A stretch of 64,000 bases of DNA from Acidipropionibacterium sp. GTDB lineage: Bacteria > Actinomycetota > Actinomycetes > Propionibacteriales > Propionibacteriaceae. The stretch lies in NCBI GenBank assembly GCA_022647765.1, contig JALCLH010000001.1, positions 62,001 through 126,000 on the forward strand. The letters are read 5' to 3'. How positions within the stretch are numbered: position 1 is the stretch's first letter; every line of letters starts with the position of its first letter. Positions 45,118 to 52,489 of the stretch are shown here, one piece after another. Below the pieces are notes generated by a model. That model made no database searches. It had not been told where the DNA came from and saw only the letters and a program-made list of their open reading frames with translations. A program made the translations under genes and the position numbers.

Positions 45118-45814
45118 GTGCATCTGGCAGCCTGGTTCGCGGAGATCAACTCCTTCATCGAGCTGCACGCCGGTGCGCCCTGGGTGCTGCCGGCACTGTT
45201 CGCCTTCTGCACCATCGACGGCTTCTTCCCGCCGGTGCCCTCGGAATCCCTGGTGGTCGGTCTGGCCGCGGTCGGCCAGCCGCCGTGGTGGGCGATCCTG
45301 CTGGCCGGGGCGGCCGGTGCGGTCGCCGGAGACAACATCGCCTACTGGGTCGGACGCCGGCTCGGCACCACCCGGTTGCTCAGCGGCGGGCCCAAGCGCC
45401 GGCGGATCGTGAGGTGGTCCCGCGACCAGCTCCGGCGGCGCGGCCCGCTGTGCATCCTGGTGGCCCGCTACATCCCGGCCGGCCGGGTGGCGGTCAACGC
45501 GATGGCCGGCGCCACCCGCTTCAGCTACAAGGTCTTCCTCGTCGTCGACATCATCGCGGGGCTCGCCTGGGGCGCCTACGCGGTGGCGATCGGGGCGGGC
45601 GCCTCCAGCCTCATCGGCAACAACCACCTGCTCGCGATGGCGATCGGGGTGGTCGGGGGCGATCCTCATCGGTGCGGTGCTCGACCAGATTCTCAGGAGG
45701 GTGATGCCGGCCCGCGATGCGCCCGATCAGCCTGGGCAGAGCGAGGCCGCCGATCGGGAGCAGCCGGACCCGGTACACGATGACCAGGTCCGGCAGGACT
45801 CGACGGCGGCCTGA
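45118..45814 (+). CDS. DedA-family membrane protein, frameshifted near its end
   Basis: About 232 residues. Core of the family: LFAFCTIDGFFPPVPSESLV, AAGAVAGDNIAYWVGRRLG, and CILVARYIPAGRVAVNAMAG with its conserved Arg and Pro. DedA proteins are undecaprenyl-phosphate or phospholipid flippases. An extra G in the run at 45655-45659 shifts the frame after AMAIGVVG; corrected, it continues AILIGAVLDQILRRVMPARD and stops at 45814. Start is uncertain: GTG 45118 fits the usual N-terminus (LAAWFAEINSFIELHAG); ATG at 45064 would add 18 residues. Confidence 0.83.
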
Positions 45815-45838
45815 GACTCCCGGCCCCTCCCAACCTGA

Positions 45839-45961
45839 TCAGCCCTGGCGGGCCTTGAGGCGGGGGTTGCGCTTGTTGATGATGTAGACCCTGCCCCTGC
45901 GGTGCACGATCTGCGATCCCGGCTGGTTCTTCAGCGACCTGAGCGAGTTCCGGACCTTCAT
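45839..45961 (-). CDS. rpmJ: Zinc-free ribosomal protein L36 paralogue
   Basis: 40 residues, beginning [20 protein letters not shown] and ending [13 protein letters not shown]. This is the C-minus (type B, YkgO-like) L36 that contains no cysteine and needs no zinc; it replaces the zinc-binding L36 in ribosomes under zinc starvation and so frees zinc. Its start is 20 bp from a perfect inverted repeat resembling a Zur box, and a CobW-like gene is divergent. A short gene with full identity to the family pattern, hence high confidence despite its size. Confidence 0.92.
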   Translation of the reverse strand: MKVRNSLRSLKNQPGSQIVHRRGRVYIINKRNPRLKARQG

Positions 45962-45980
45962 GATGACTCCTTAGCGAGAA

Positions 45981-46005
45981 CGATTATCATTTAAGATGAT
46001 AATCG
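45981..46005. promoter_or_regulatory. Zur-like palindromic operator between rpmJ2 and the CobW-like gene
   Basis: CGATTATCAT TTAAG ATGATAATCG: perfect 10-bp arms around a 5-nt spacer, A+T-rich in a G+C-rich genome. Position is 20 bp upstream of the Cys-free L36 gene and 35 bp upstream of the CobW-like gene. Bacterial Zur boxes are palindromes with TGATAATnATTATCA-like arms, and both flanking genes belong to known zinc-starvation regulons. Binding by Zur is inferred. Confidence 0.75.
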
Positions 46006-46039
46006 ATCTGCCAGGACATCGGGAAGTGGGGAACCGCCA

Positions 46040-47083
46040 GTGGAGCCAGTCGGCGTCATCGCAGTGGTGGGCTCGTGCCGGACGCAACGGGCGCGGTATG
46101 CGAAGAGATTGGCCCGGTCGACCCGCCGGGACCTGCTTCCGGCCTGGCGGATGGCCGGCTCCTCCCATCCGCTTCAGGACGCCGCCGCGGCATCGCTGTA
46201 CGGCTCCCCGTCCGGGATGGTGGTGGAGCTCCCCGAGTCCGTGCCCGCCAACGAGCTCATCGGCGCCTTCGCCGACTTCGACGACCGCACCCGGCTGCTC
46301 GGCCTGGTCTGCGTGGCCGACGCCGTGCAGGTGCTGCGCACCCTGTACCGGGAGGACTATCTGGCCCTGCCGGGGGAGACCGAGGGCGGGCCGATGCCGG
46401 TGGCCCCCAGGGCCGAGCTGGCCGTGGCGCAGATCGAGTACGCCTCGACCATCGTCCTGGTGAACGCGGCCTCCCTGCCGACCGACCAGCTCGCCGTGGT
46501 GATGGCACTGCTGAGTCACCTGAGCCCGCAGGCGCGCATCCTGCTGGACGGCGTCGCCACCGAGACTCCCGGCGACCGTGACGCCTACGCGGTCGAGCAG
46601 GACCGGCCCGGATGGGTGCGCCTGCTCAACGACGAGTTCGCCCCGCCGATCACCGATCGCCGGGTGAGCGCCTTCCGCTACGAGCAGTTCCGGCCGCTGC
46701 ATCCGGGCCGGCTCAGGCATCTGCTGGACCGCCGGATCGAGCTCGGCGAGTTCGGCCGGGTCATCCGATCGGCGGGATTCTGCCGGTTCGCCACCCGCCC
46801 CGGGGTCGTCGCCGACTGGGAGCAGGTCGGCCATCTCATCTCCTTCGGACCGCTGGTGGTCGAGGACGACCTCGAGGCCGACGACGAGTTGCTGGCGATC
46901 GGTCAGGATCTCGCCATCATCGGGCTCGACCTCGACCGGCCCGCCCTCACAGCGGCCCTCGACGAGGCCAGCCTCACTGACGAGGAGCTCATCGCCGGCC
47001 CGGCGGCCTGGGTGCAACTGCCCGACCCCTTCCCGGACTGGTCGACCAGCACTCCGACGACCGGCACCGGCGAGGACCTATAG
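46040..47083 (+). CDS. CobW/COG0523-like protein without a recognisable P-loop
   Basis: 347 residues. The C-terminal CobW_C domain is clear: SAFRYEQFRPLHPGRLRHLL, IRSAGFCRFATRPGVVADWE and TDEELIAGPAAWVQLPDPFP. The N-terminal region starts PVGVIAVVGSCRTQRARYAK, where COG0523 GTPases carry GxxGxGKT; no Lys-Thr/Ser of a Walker A is present, and the zinc-binding CxCC motif is also missing. So it may not hydrolyse GTP. Similar proteins accompany zinc-free ribosomal proteins in actinobacteria; mycobacterial Mrf, which recruits a hibernation factor to zinc-poor ribosomes, is a possible analogue. GTG start at 46040. Confidence 0.78.
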   Translation: MEPVGVIAVVGSCRTQRARYAKRLARSTRRDLLPAWRMAGSSHPLQDAAAASLYGSPSGMVVELPESVPANELIGAFADFDDRTRLLGLVCVADAVQVLRTLYREDYLALPGETEGGPMPVAPRAELAVAQIEYASTIVLVNAASLPTDQLAVVMALLSHLSPQARILLDGVATETPGDRDAYAVEQDRPGWVRLLNDEFAPPITDRRVSAFRYEQFRPLHPGRLRHLLDRRIELGEFGRVIRSAGFCRFATRPGVVADWEQVGHLISFGPLVVEDDLEADDELLAIGQDLAIIGLDLDRPALTAALDEASLTDEELIAGPAAWVQLPDPFPDWSTSTPTTGTGEDL

Positions 47084-47112
47084 CCGATAGTTATCGGCCC
47101 ATTCATCGGTGA

Positions 47113-47149
47113 GGGGAGCCTGTGACGGCACCGCGACCGTAGGCTCCCC
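47113..47149 (+). terminator. Stem-loop after the CobW-like gene
   Basis: Arms GGGGAGCCT (47113-47121) and AGGCTCCCC (47141-47149) with a 19-nt loop, 30 nt after the stop. No T tract. Confidence 0.55.
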
Positions 47150-47153
47150 GGGC

Positions 47154-48473
47154 GTGCAGAAGGACAGGGCGACGCCACACGGCGAGATTACGAGCGCAGC
47201 CACGGCGACCGGGATCGACGCCCCCTCGGTCCAACGGCTTCAGCGTCGCACCCTCGGCGCCCTGTCGGCGGCCCAGATCCTCGGTGCCCTCGGCGGCGGG
47301 GCGATCCCCTCGGTGGGCGTCCTGCTGGCCGAACAGGTCACCTCCTCGGAGGTCTGGGCGGGTCTGGCGCGCACCGGCAGCACCATCGGCGCGGCCCTGG
47401 CCGGGCTGCCGCTGGCCGCTCTCGCCCTGAGACGGGGACGCCGCTGGGCGCTGGGCATCGGCTGGCTGGTCTCGGCGGCCGGCACCGCTCTGCTGGTGCT
47501 CGCCGCGCAGGTGCAGAACCTCGTCGCCCTGGTCATCGGCCTGCTCATCGCCGGGGTCGGCTCGGCGTCCCAGCTCCAGGCCCGGTTCGCCGCCACCGAT
47601 CTGGCAGCGCCGTCGCACAAGGGCAGGGCGCTGAGCACCGTGGTGTGGGTGGGGGCGATCGGATCGATCCTCGGCCCCAACCTCGGAGCTCCGGGGGAGT
47701 GGCTGGCCCGGCGTGTCGGCATGGCCGATATGGGCGGGGCCTTCGTACTGGGCTCGGTCTTCCTGCTGCTGGCCGGGATCGTCACCCTGACCCGGCTGCG
47801 ACCCGATCCGCTGCTCACCGCCCAGAGACTCTCGGGCGCGCTGGTGGAGCCGGGATCGCCGCGGGCCGCCGGCCGGCGTCGCGCCGGTCCCGCAGAGATC
47901 CGGCGGCTGTGCCGCGTCAACCGGCCCGCGCTGCTGGCGCTGGTGGCGATCATCACCGCCCAGATGGTGATGGTGACGGTGATGACGATGGCTCCGGTCC
48001 AGATCTCCCGCCACGGCGGCTCGCTGACCGTGGTCGGGGTGTCGATCAGTCTCCACATCCTCGGTATGTACGGTCTGGCGCCGGTCTCCGGGATGGTCGG
48101 CGACCGGTTCGGGGCGCGCACCGGGATGGCGATCGGCGTCGTGCTGTTCGTGGCGAGCTTCGCCGTGACGGTGATCGATGTCGGGAGCACCACGGCGGTG
48201 ACCGTCTCCTTGGTGCTGCTGGGGCTCGGCTGGTCCTTCATGAACGTCGCCGGGTCGGCGAGCCTGTCCAGCAGCGTCCCGGACGACCTGCGCACCGGCG
48301 TCCAGGGCTTCGCCGACACCTCCTCGAATGTCGCGGCGGCGGTGGGCGCCTTCATCGGCGGCCCGATCATGATGCTCATCGGCTACGACGGGCTGGCCGT
48401 CGTCGCGGCCGTCGTCCTGATACCGGTCTGCGTGATGCTCATCGGTTTTCGCGGGTCGCGGGCCTCCAGCTGA
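47154..48473 (+). CDS. Major facilitator superfamily transporter
   Basis: About 439 residues with 12 predicted membrane helices. The MFS loop between helices 2 and 3 is degenerate (LALRRGRRWALGIG), and VGDRFGARTGMAIGVVLFVA is the equivalent loop of the second half. A central hydrophilic region near residues 205-240 separates the halves. Substrate unknown; the pattern of short loops suits a drug-efflux type. Start uncertain: GTG at 47154 lies just after the hairpin; a longer version would begin at 47109 inside it. Ends before an 18-bp palindrome. Confidence 0.8.
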   Translation: MQKDRATPHGEITSAATATGIDAPSVQRLQRRTLGALSAAQILGALGGGAIPSVGVLLAEQVTSSEVWAGLARTGSTIGAALAGLPLAALALRRGRRWALGIGWLVSAAGTALLVLAAQVQNLVALVIGLLIAGVGSASQLQARFAATDLAAPSHKGRALSTVVWVGAIGSILGPNLGAPGEWLARRVGMADMGGAFVLGSVFLLLAGIVTLTRLRPDPLLTAQRLSGALVEPGSPRAAGRRRAGPAEIRRLCRVNRPALLALVAIITAQMVMVTVMTMAPVQISRHGGSLTVVGVSISLHILGMYGLAPVSGMVGDRFGARTGMAIGVVLFVASFAVTVIDVGSTTAVTVSLVLLGLGWSFMNVAGSASLSSSVPDDLRTGVQGFADTSSNVAAAVGAFIGGPIMMLIGYDGLAVVAAVVLIPVCVMLIGFRGSRASS

Positions 48474-48524
48474 GGCGATGCTGGCCCTGGTCCGGAGTTC
48501 CCCGGGGATAGGTGTGGAGGGCGA

Positions 48525-48603
48525 TGGTCCCGATCACTCCCGATAGGCCGTGAATCTGCACCGGCGATGCCGAAAAGGGGCCCAGCGGGAGTGATCGGGA
48601 CCA
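48525..48603. terminator. 18-bp inverted repeat between convergent genes
   Basis: TGGTCCCGATCACTCCCG (48525-48542) and its perfect complement (48586-48603), spacer 43 nt. Lies between the MFS stop and the stop of the minus-strand gene at 48630. Same geometry as the 25345-25424 element, and the arms share a GGT...AT..CACTC pattern. Confidence 0.75.
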
Positions 48604-48629
48604 CACAGGCCCGGGATGATGGCGCCGCG

Positions 48630-48911
48630 TCAGGCGGTCTCGTAGACGCGGACCTCCGGGTCTCCCTGCATCAGTGGCGAGAGCCCGACGAAGACGTCGT
48701 TGGTGAACAGATCCGAGGACAGGTAGGCCTGAGCGTGCTCCGCGGTGTCGAAACCGTGCAGCACCTGGACATCTTCATCTCGGATCAGCAGCTCCTTGCT
48801 GGTGGCTCCGGGGATGGTGTCCAGGAAGGGCTGACGGTACTTCTGGTAGACGCCGGCCGCTGCTGCGCGGTCGGGCTCGTCGACCTTCATGGTGATCTGC
48901 AGATATGCCAT
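48630..48911 (-). CDS. Small alpha/beta-barrel protein (ABM-like), hypothetical
   Basis: 93 residues: LQITMKVDEPDRAAAAGVYQ, FLDTIPGATSKELLIRDEDV, QVLHGFDTAEHAQAYLSSDL. The layout of a strand, helix, strand, 'GFDTAEHAQAYL' helix and final strand (PEVRVYETA) is that of dimeric alpha/beta-barrel proteins such as antibiotic-biosynthesis monooxygenases, but no catalytic residues can be assigned. GGAGAG Shine-Dalgarno. The LysR gene lies 147 bp upstream on the same strand and may control it. Confidence 0.7.
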   Translation of the reverse strand: MAYLQITMKVDEPDRAAAAGVYQKYRQPFLDTIPGATSKELLIRDEDVQVLHGFDTAEHAQAYLSSDLFTNDVFVGLSPLMQGDPEVRVYETA

Positions 48912-49058
48912 GGTTGCTTCTCTCCTGATGGAACCGGACGCGGGTGTCTGCGCCCGGGCGGGGGGCTCCCCGCCGTTGTTGAAGGCTAGAAGCCGGCCCG
49001 CTGATCCAGTAGGCCGTCGGAGTGAATGGAGGTATAACCGGCCTGTGTGGCGCTGGGA

Positions 49059-49967
49059 TCAGGGACGAGGAGTGGTCATCCGGTCCGCGAGCCCGGCGAG
49101 ATCGGGTGCCAGAGCGGCGCGCGGGTTCCAGACCGCCTCGTAGAAGATCTCCACCACATTGCCGTCCTCGTCGAGGACCTGCCGGTGGGCTGTCTGCGGA
49201 TCGGTCAGTTTCGACTCCGGCAGCATCGCCGCTCCCAGACCGAGGCTGGACCACTCCTCGAGGACCCGGTAGCTGGACGCCTCACCCGGATAGGGGCGCA
49301 TCGGAAGATCTCGGGAACTGAGAAGGTCCCGGGTGAAGGTCGTCAGCCCGCAGGTGTCGGGCATCAGGATCAGCTCCTTGCCGGCCAGCTCGGGCAGCGG
49401 GGCCGGATCGTCGGTGCCGCCCCCGGGCTCTGAACTCGCCTCGACCAGGACGAGCGGCTCGGAGTCGATCACGCGATGCTCGTAGCGGGGCAGCGGGCCC
49501 ACCGAGGGGATGACGACGATGTCCAGCTCTCCGGTCACCAGGGCATCCTGGAGTTCGGCCATGTTCGCCTCCCGCAGGACCAGCTGCCGGGATTCCGGGG
49601 GAGTGGGCAGGGCCCCGATCGCGTCGCGGGCGCGCGCCACCAGCTTCGGATTGATCAGCGGCGATACCCCCATCCGGATGCTCCCGGCGACCGGAGCGGT
49701 CCATCGTTGGGCCTCGGCGGCGACGTCGTCCAGTGCGGCCAGGGCGCGGTCGATGAGGGGCAGGATCCGGTTCCCGAAGGAGGTCGCAGTGACTCCCCGC
49801 GGGGTGCGGGTGAACAGCTTCTCGCCGAGTCGGTCCTCGAGCCTGGCGACGCCGTTCGACAGCGCCGGCTGGGTCACCCCGTAGGCGCGCGCCGCGGCGC
49901 TGAACGATCCCGTCTCGGTCACCGCCTGGGCGTAGCGGAGCCCCTCCAGATTCAATCGCTCGGTCAT
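49059..49967 (-). CDS. LysR-family transcriptional regulator
   Basis: 302 residues. N-terminal winged HTH: LNLEGLRYAQAVTETGSFSA followed by AARAYGVTQPALSNGVARLE and LGEKLFTRTPRGVTATSFG. The C-terminal effector domain starts near residue 90 (GSIRMGVSPLINPKLVARAR). It stands at the edge of the redox island and could control the small gene downstream and the redox genes; no binding site was identified. ATG at 49967, 7 nt after TAGAGT. Confidence 0.9.
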   Translation of the reverse strand: MTERLNLEGLRYAQAVTETGSFSAAARAYGVTQPALSNGVARLEDRLGEKLFTRTPRGVTATSFGNRILPLIDRALAALDDVAAEAQRWTAPVAGSIRMGVSPLINPKLVARARDAIGALPTPPESRQLVLREANMAELQDALVTGELDIVVIPSVGPLPRYEHRVIDSEPLVLVEASSEPGGGTDDPAPLPELAGKELILMPDTCGLTTFTRDLLSSRDLPMRPYPGEASSYRVLEEWSSLGLGAAMLPESKLTDPQTAHRQVLDEDGNVVEIFYEAVWNPRAALAPDLAGLADRMTTPRP

Positions 49968-49974
49968 ATCCGGG

Positions 49975-49980
49975 ACTCTA
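49975..49980 (-). promoter_or_regulatory. -10 element of the lysR gene (leaderless)
   Basis: TAGAGT on the minus strand, 7 nt before the ATG at 49967. Confidence 0.5.
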
Positions 49981-50138
49981 GAGGATTGAGTCCAGGGGGT
50001 CGGTGCCCCTGCGCCCCGTCCAACGGCAGAATGGGAACTGCGAGCCGGGCGAGGACTCCGTCCTGGGAGCAGAGACTCAGGCGCACTCCCAGTTTGCTCC
50101 CTTCAACGCGTCTATCCACTCGCGATGGCTATCGAGGC

Positions 50139-50633
50139 TCACACGTACGCCAGAAATCGTCCGGCGAAGATCACGCCGGTCCACGTCGTCATGGAGACGA
50201 CAGCTGAGGCGCGAGCGGCGCCTGGCGTCGTGTCTGCGTTCGTCCATTCCTCGACGCGACGGTAGACGCCGCGGTGAAAAACGAGAACGTTCAGCCCTGC
50301 GAGGAGCAGCAGCCCGAGTTTCCACGGTGCAGCAGCAGAGCTGGCAACGCCGACCGCCTGGGCGCTGAACAGCGCGAGACCGGTGACGACGGCGATAGCC
50401 AACCCGACGTGTGATACCGGCAGCAGGTAGCGGGCGGCCCTCGTTACGGACACCAGCCGCCGCCCGGCGCCCAGCAACCGGAGGTCGAAGGCGAAAGCCG
50501 GCCCGACGAGCACGGCGATTCCGAGAATGTGGAGGCTCTCCAAGGTCGCATACATGAAGGGCGTCGATCGCACGGCATCGCCGAGCGGCGAACCCTGGAG
50601 AGTGCGCAGGAACTGTTCAAGCCACTCAGGCAT
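50139..50633 (-). CDS. DUF6644-like integral membrane protein
   Basis: 164 residues with four membrane helices (for example ATLESLHILGIAVLVGPAFA, VSHVGLAIAVVTGLALF, LGLLLLAGLNVLVFHRGVY). A His in the first helix and another in the second and third are spaced as in small membrane cytochrome-like proteins, so heme or metal binding is possible but unproven. Start at ATG 50633 (MPEWLEQFLRTLQGSPLG), which overlaps the upstream gene by 8 nt. Last gene of a four-gene operon. Confidence 0.65.
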   Translation of the reverse strand: MPEWLEQFLRTLQGSPLGDAVRSTPFMYATLESLHILGIAVLVGPAFAFDLRLLGAGRRLVSVTRAARYLLPVSHVGLAIAVVTGLALFSAQAVGVASSAAAPWKLGLLLLAGLNVLVFHRGVYRRVEEWTNADTTPGAARASAVVSMTTWTGVIFAGRFLAYV

Positions 50634-51402
50634 CTGGGCCCTGCTCTGCTTGATGGGTGCGGCGGCGTACATAGAAGACGCCAACAGCGGCCATGACGAT
50701 GACGACAGCACCGAACCCTGCCCACACGATCCACGACCCCGAGCCGCCGGCATCGGCGGCAGCGGAGTCTTCTGCCGGGCGGCCCATCTCAACCGGGTCT
50801 CCGACCGTGGAGGGCACTTCCGCCGAGCCCCCGCTGGGGTTCGCTTCGCCTTGCAGCGGCGCTCTGACGGGAAGAGTGTTGCCGATCACCTGGTTGACGG
50901 GAGCATTGTCGTCGCCGTACCAGAACGCGACCGGGCGAAAGAGACCGTCGTCTGAACTGTTGATGTATCCAACCCCCTGGAAGCGTTCTCCAACTTCCAG
51001 GGACCGGTCCAGGCCATTGTTGCTCGACCACCACGGGGGCGCGATGATGACCTCCAGCTCGTCGTGGGGGCCGCTGTACGCGACGGCGGAACTGACCCGG
51101 ATGCTGTCTTCCGGCCCGGACAGCTCTTCGGGGATCGGCAGGTCCGGGGTGCTGGACGGCAGGTTCTCGTCCACGGTGATGTCGAAGAGCGAGTGCGGAT
51201 CGCCCCAGTTGCCCTTTGATGAGACGGTGCCTGCGATGTAGAGCAATTTGTTCGTCTCGAAGCCGTCCCAGCCGTGATGGGCCTGCGCTGCGGTTGGAAA
51301 GGCGACAAGAGTTACTGCGGAGACAATGAGGCTTGCGGTCAAGAAAGCGAGGCGACGGAGGCCGGAGTGAGGGCGGGGCGGGGTGGTCATCGTGTGGGCC
51401 AT
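50626..51402 (-). CDS. Secreted, membrane-anchored DUF6152-like protein with N-terminal His-His
   Basis: 258 residues. Signal peptide with RR n-region, hydrophobic core LAFLTASLIVSAVTLVAF and cleavage site AQA-H after residue 41. The mature protein would start HHGWDGFETNKLLYIAG, so a free N-terminal His is exposed, as in copper histidine-brace proteins. A beta-rich domain follows (LEVIIAPPWWSSNNGLDRSL; AFWYGDDNAPVNQVIG), then a Gly/Ser/Glu linker and a C-terminal membrane helix (IVWAGFGAVVIVMAAVGVFY). Family assignment rests on the AHHGW start and size. Copper binding is a hypothesis. Confidence 0.65.
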   Translation of the reverse strand: MAHTMTTPPRPHSGLRRLAFLTASLIVSAVTLVAFPTAAQAHHGWDGFETNKLLYIAGTVSSKGNWGDPHSLFDITVDENLPSSTPDLPIPEELSGPEDSIRVSSAVAYSGPHDELEVIIAPPWWSSNNGLDRSLEVGERFQGVGYINSSDDGLFRPVAFWYGDDNAPVNQVIGNTLPVRAPLQGEANPSGGSAEVPSTVGDPVEMGRPAEDSAAADAGGSGSWIVWAGFGAVVIVMAAVGVFYVRRRTHQAEQGPDA

Positions 51403-51452
51403 GTCAGGCTGTCCTCTCTGGTGTGCGGGTCGGTTGTCGGTTGCGGGGCTTT

Positions 51453-52472
51453 CTAACTGAGGGTGACGCCGGTCTGCTCGGCGTAGGCGGCGAGCAGTCG
51501 GTCCTGCGCGCTGGTGTCGTGGACGAGGTCGTTCACGCGCGTCTCGACGCGCCGGTGGAAGAGGAATTCGCCGGTCACGTCGCTGCCCTGTTCCACTCCT
51601 TCGGCGAGCCAGACCTGAGTCATGTAGCCCTCGCGCAGGCTGTCCGGAGTGGTGGAGTTGCCGTCGTGGAAGCCCATCCGGGTGGGAACCCAGCCGGGCG
51701 CGACCGCATTGACGTGCCGATTGGGCCAGAGCCGGGCCGCGGCGGTGGCGATCATCGCCATGTGCAGTTTGCTGTCGCCGTAGCTGATACCGCCGCCCGA
51801 GCGCACCTCGTCCAGTTGCAGACGACCGCCCATATGGAGGTCGGATGAGAGGTAGGACAGTTGGCCCGGCGGCGTCACGAGTGCGGTGAGCAGGTACGGC
51901 GACAGCGAGTTGGAACGCAGCAGTTGCGAGTCCGGGAGTCCGTACTCGCCGGCGTTGTGGATGATGACGTCGAACGTGCCGAGCGCGTTGATCTGCTTCG
52001 CCAGCGCCCTGGTCTGGTCGAGGTCCAGCAGATCGCCGGTCACAACGCTCTCCAGCCCTGGCAGGTCGCGGCGCACGTCTGCGGCGCGCTGGGCGTTGCG
52101 GGCGTGGGCGACGACGGTGTGCCCGCGCTTCATGAGATAGGCGGCAGCGAGCTGACCGAGGCCACCGGTGGACCCGGTGATGAGCACATGCTTCGTCTTG
52201 CCTTCAGCGCGGTGAATGTTCTGATCGATCCATACCAGTTCGTCGGCGACCTGCTGGGTGTTGTAGATGCCGACGCCGTACATCTCGCCCTGTGCTGCGG
52301 GCCCGGCGCTGCCGGAGCCCGAAGGACCGGGTGTGGGTGTGGCAGTGGACGGCGTGGACGTCGTCTGGTTCGATTGCACGCCGGATGTGCAGGCCGCGAG
52401 AACTCCAGCACCAAGAGCGGCACCGGCCAGCAGGAAGCCGCGTCGGGTCAGAGATGTCGTATCGGGAGTCAT
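51453..52472 (-). CDS. Short-chain dehydrogenase/reductase with a Tat lipoprotein signal
   Basis: 339 residues. The first 28 residues are a Tat lipoprotein signal: LTRRGFLLAGAALGAGVLAA with lipobox Cys28; a Ser/Thr/Pro/Gly linker of about 35 residues follows. Then an intact SDR domain: VLITGSTGGLGQLAAAYLMK (NADP loop), DVIIHNAGEYG, SYLSSDLHMGG and the catalytic Tyr/Lys in SYGDSKLHM. Its closest relative in the window is the cytoplasmic SDR at 53885. A nucleotide-dependent enzyme anchored outside the membrane is rare, as the cofactor is not normally available there. Tat export allows cofactor to be carried folded. Confidence 0.85.
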   Translation of the reverse strand: MTPDTTSLTRRGFLLAGAALGAGVLAACTSGVQSNQTTSTPSTATPTPGPSGSGSAGPAAQGEMYGVGIYNTQQVADELVWIDQNIHRAEGKTKHVLITGSTGGLGQLAAAYLMKRGHTVVAHARNAQRAADVRRDLPGLESVVTGDLLDLDQTRALAKQINALGTFDVIIHNAGEYGLPDSQLLRSNSLSPYLLTALVTPPGQLSYLSSDLHMGGRLQLDEVRSGGGISYGDSKLHMAMIATAAARLWPNRHVNAVAPGWVPTRMGFHDGNSTTPDSLREGYMTQVWLAEGVEQGSDVTGEFLFHRRVETRVNDLVHDTSAQDRLLAAYAEQTGVTLS

Positions 52473-52489
52473 TCCTCAGCGCTCCTGTA

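Noticed and set aside
46040-47083. Functional GTP-dependent zinc chaperone (COG0523)
   Set aside because: No Walker A and no CxCC motif in the N-terminal region, although the C-terminal domain is typical.
49968-50138. LysR-type operator next to the regulator gene
   Set aside because: No clear T-N11-A palindrome stands out in this 171-bp gap.
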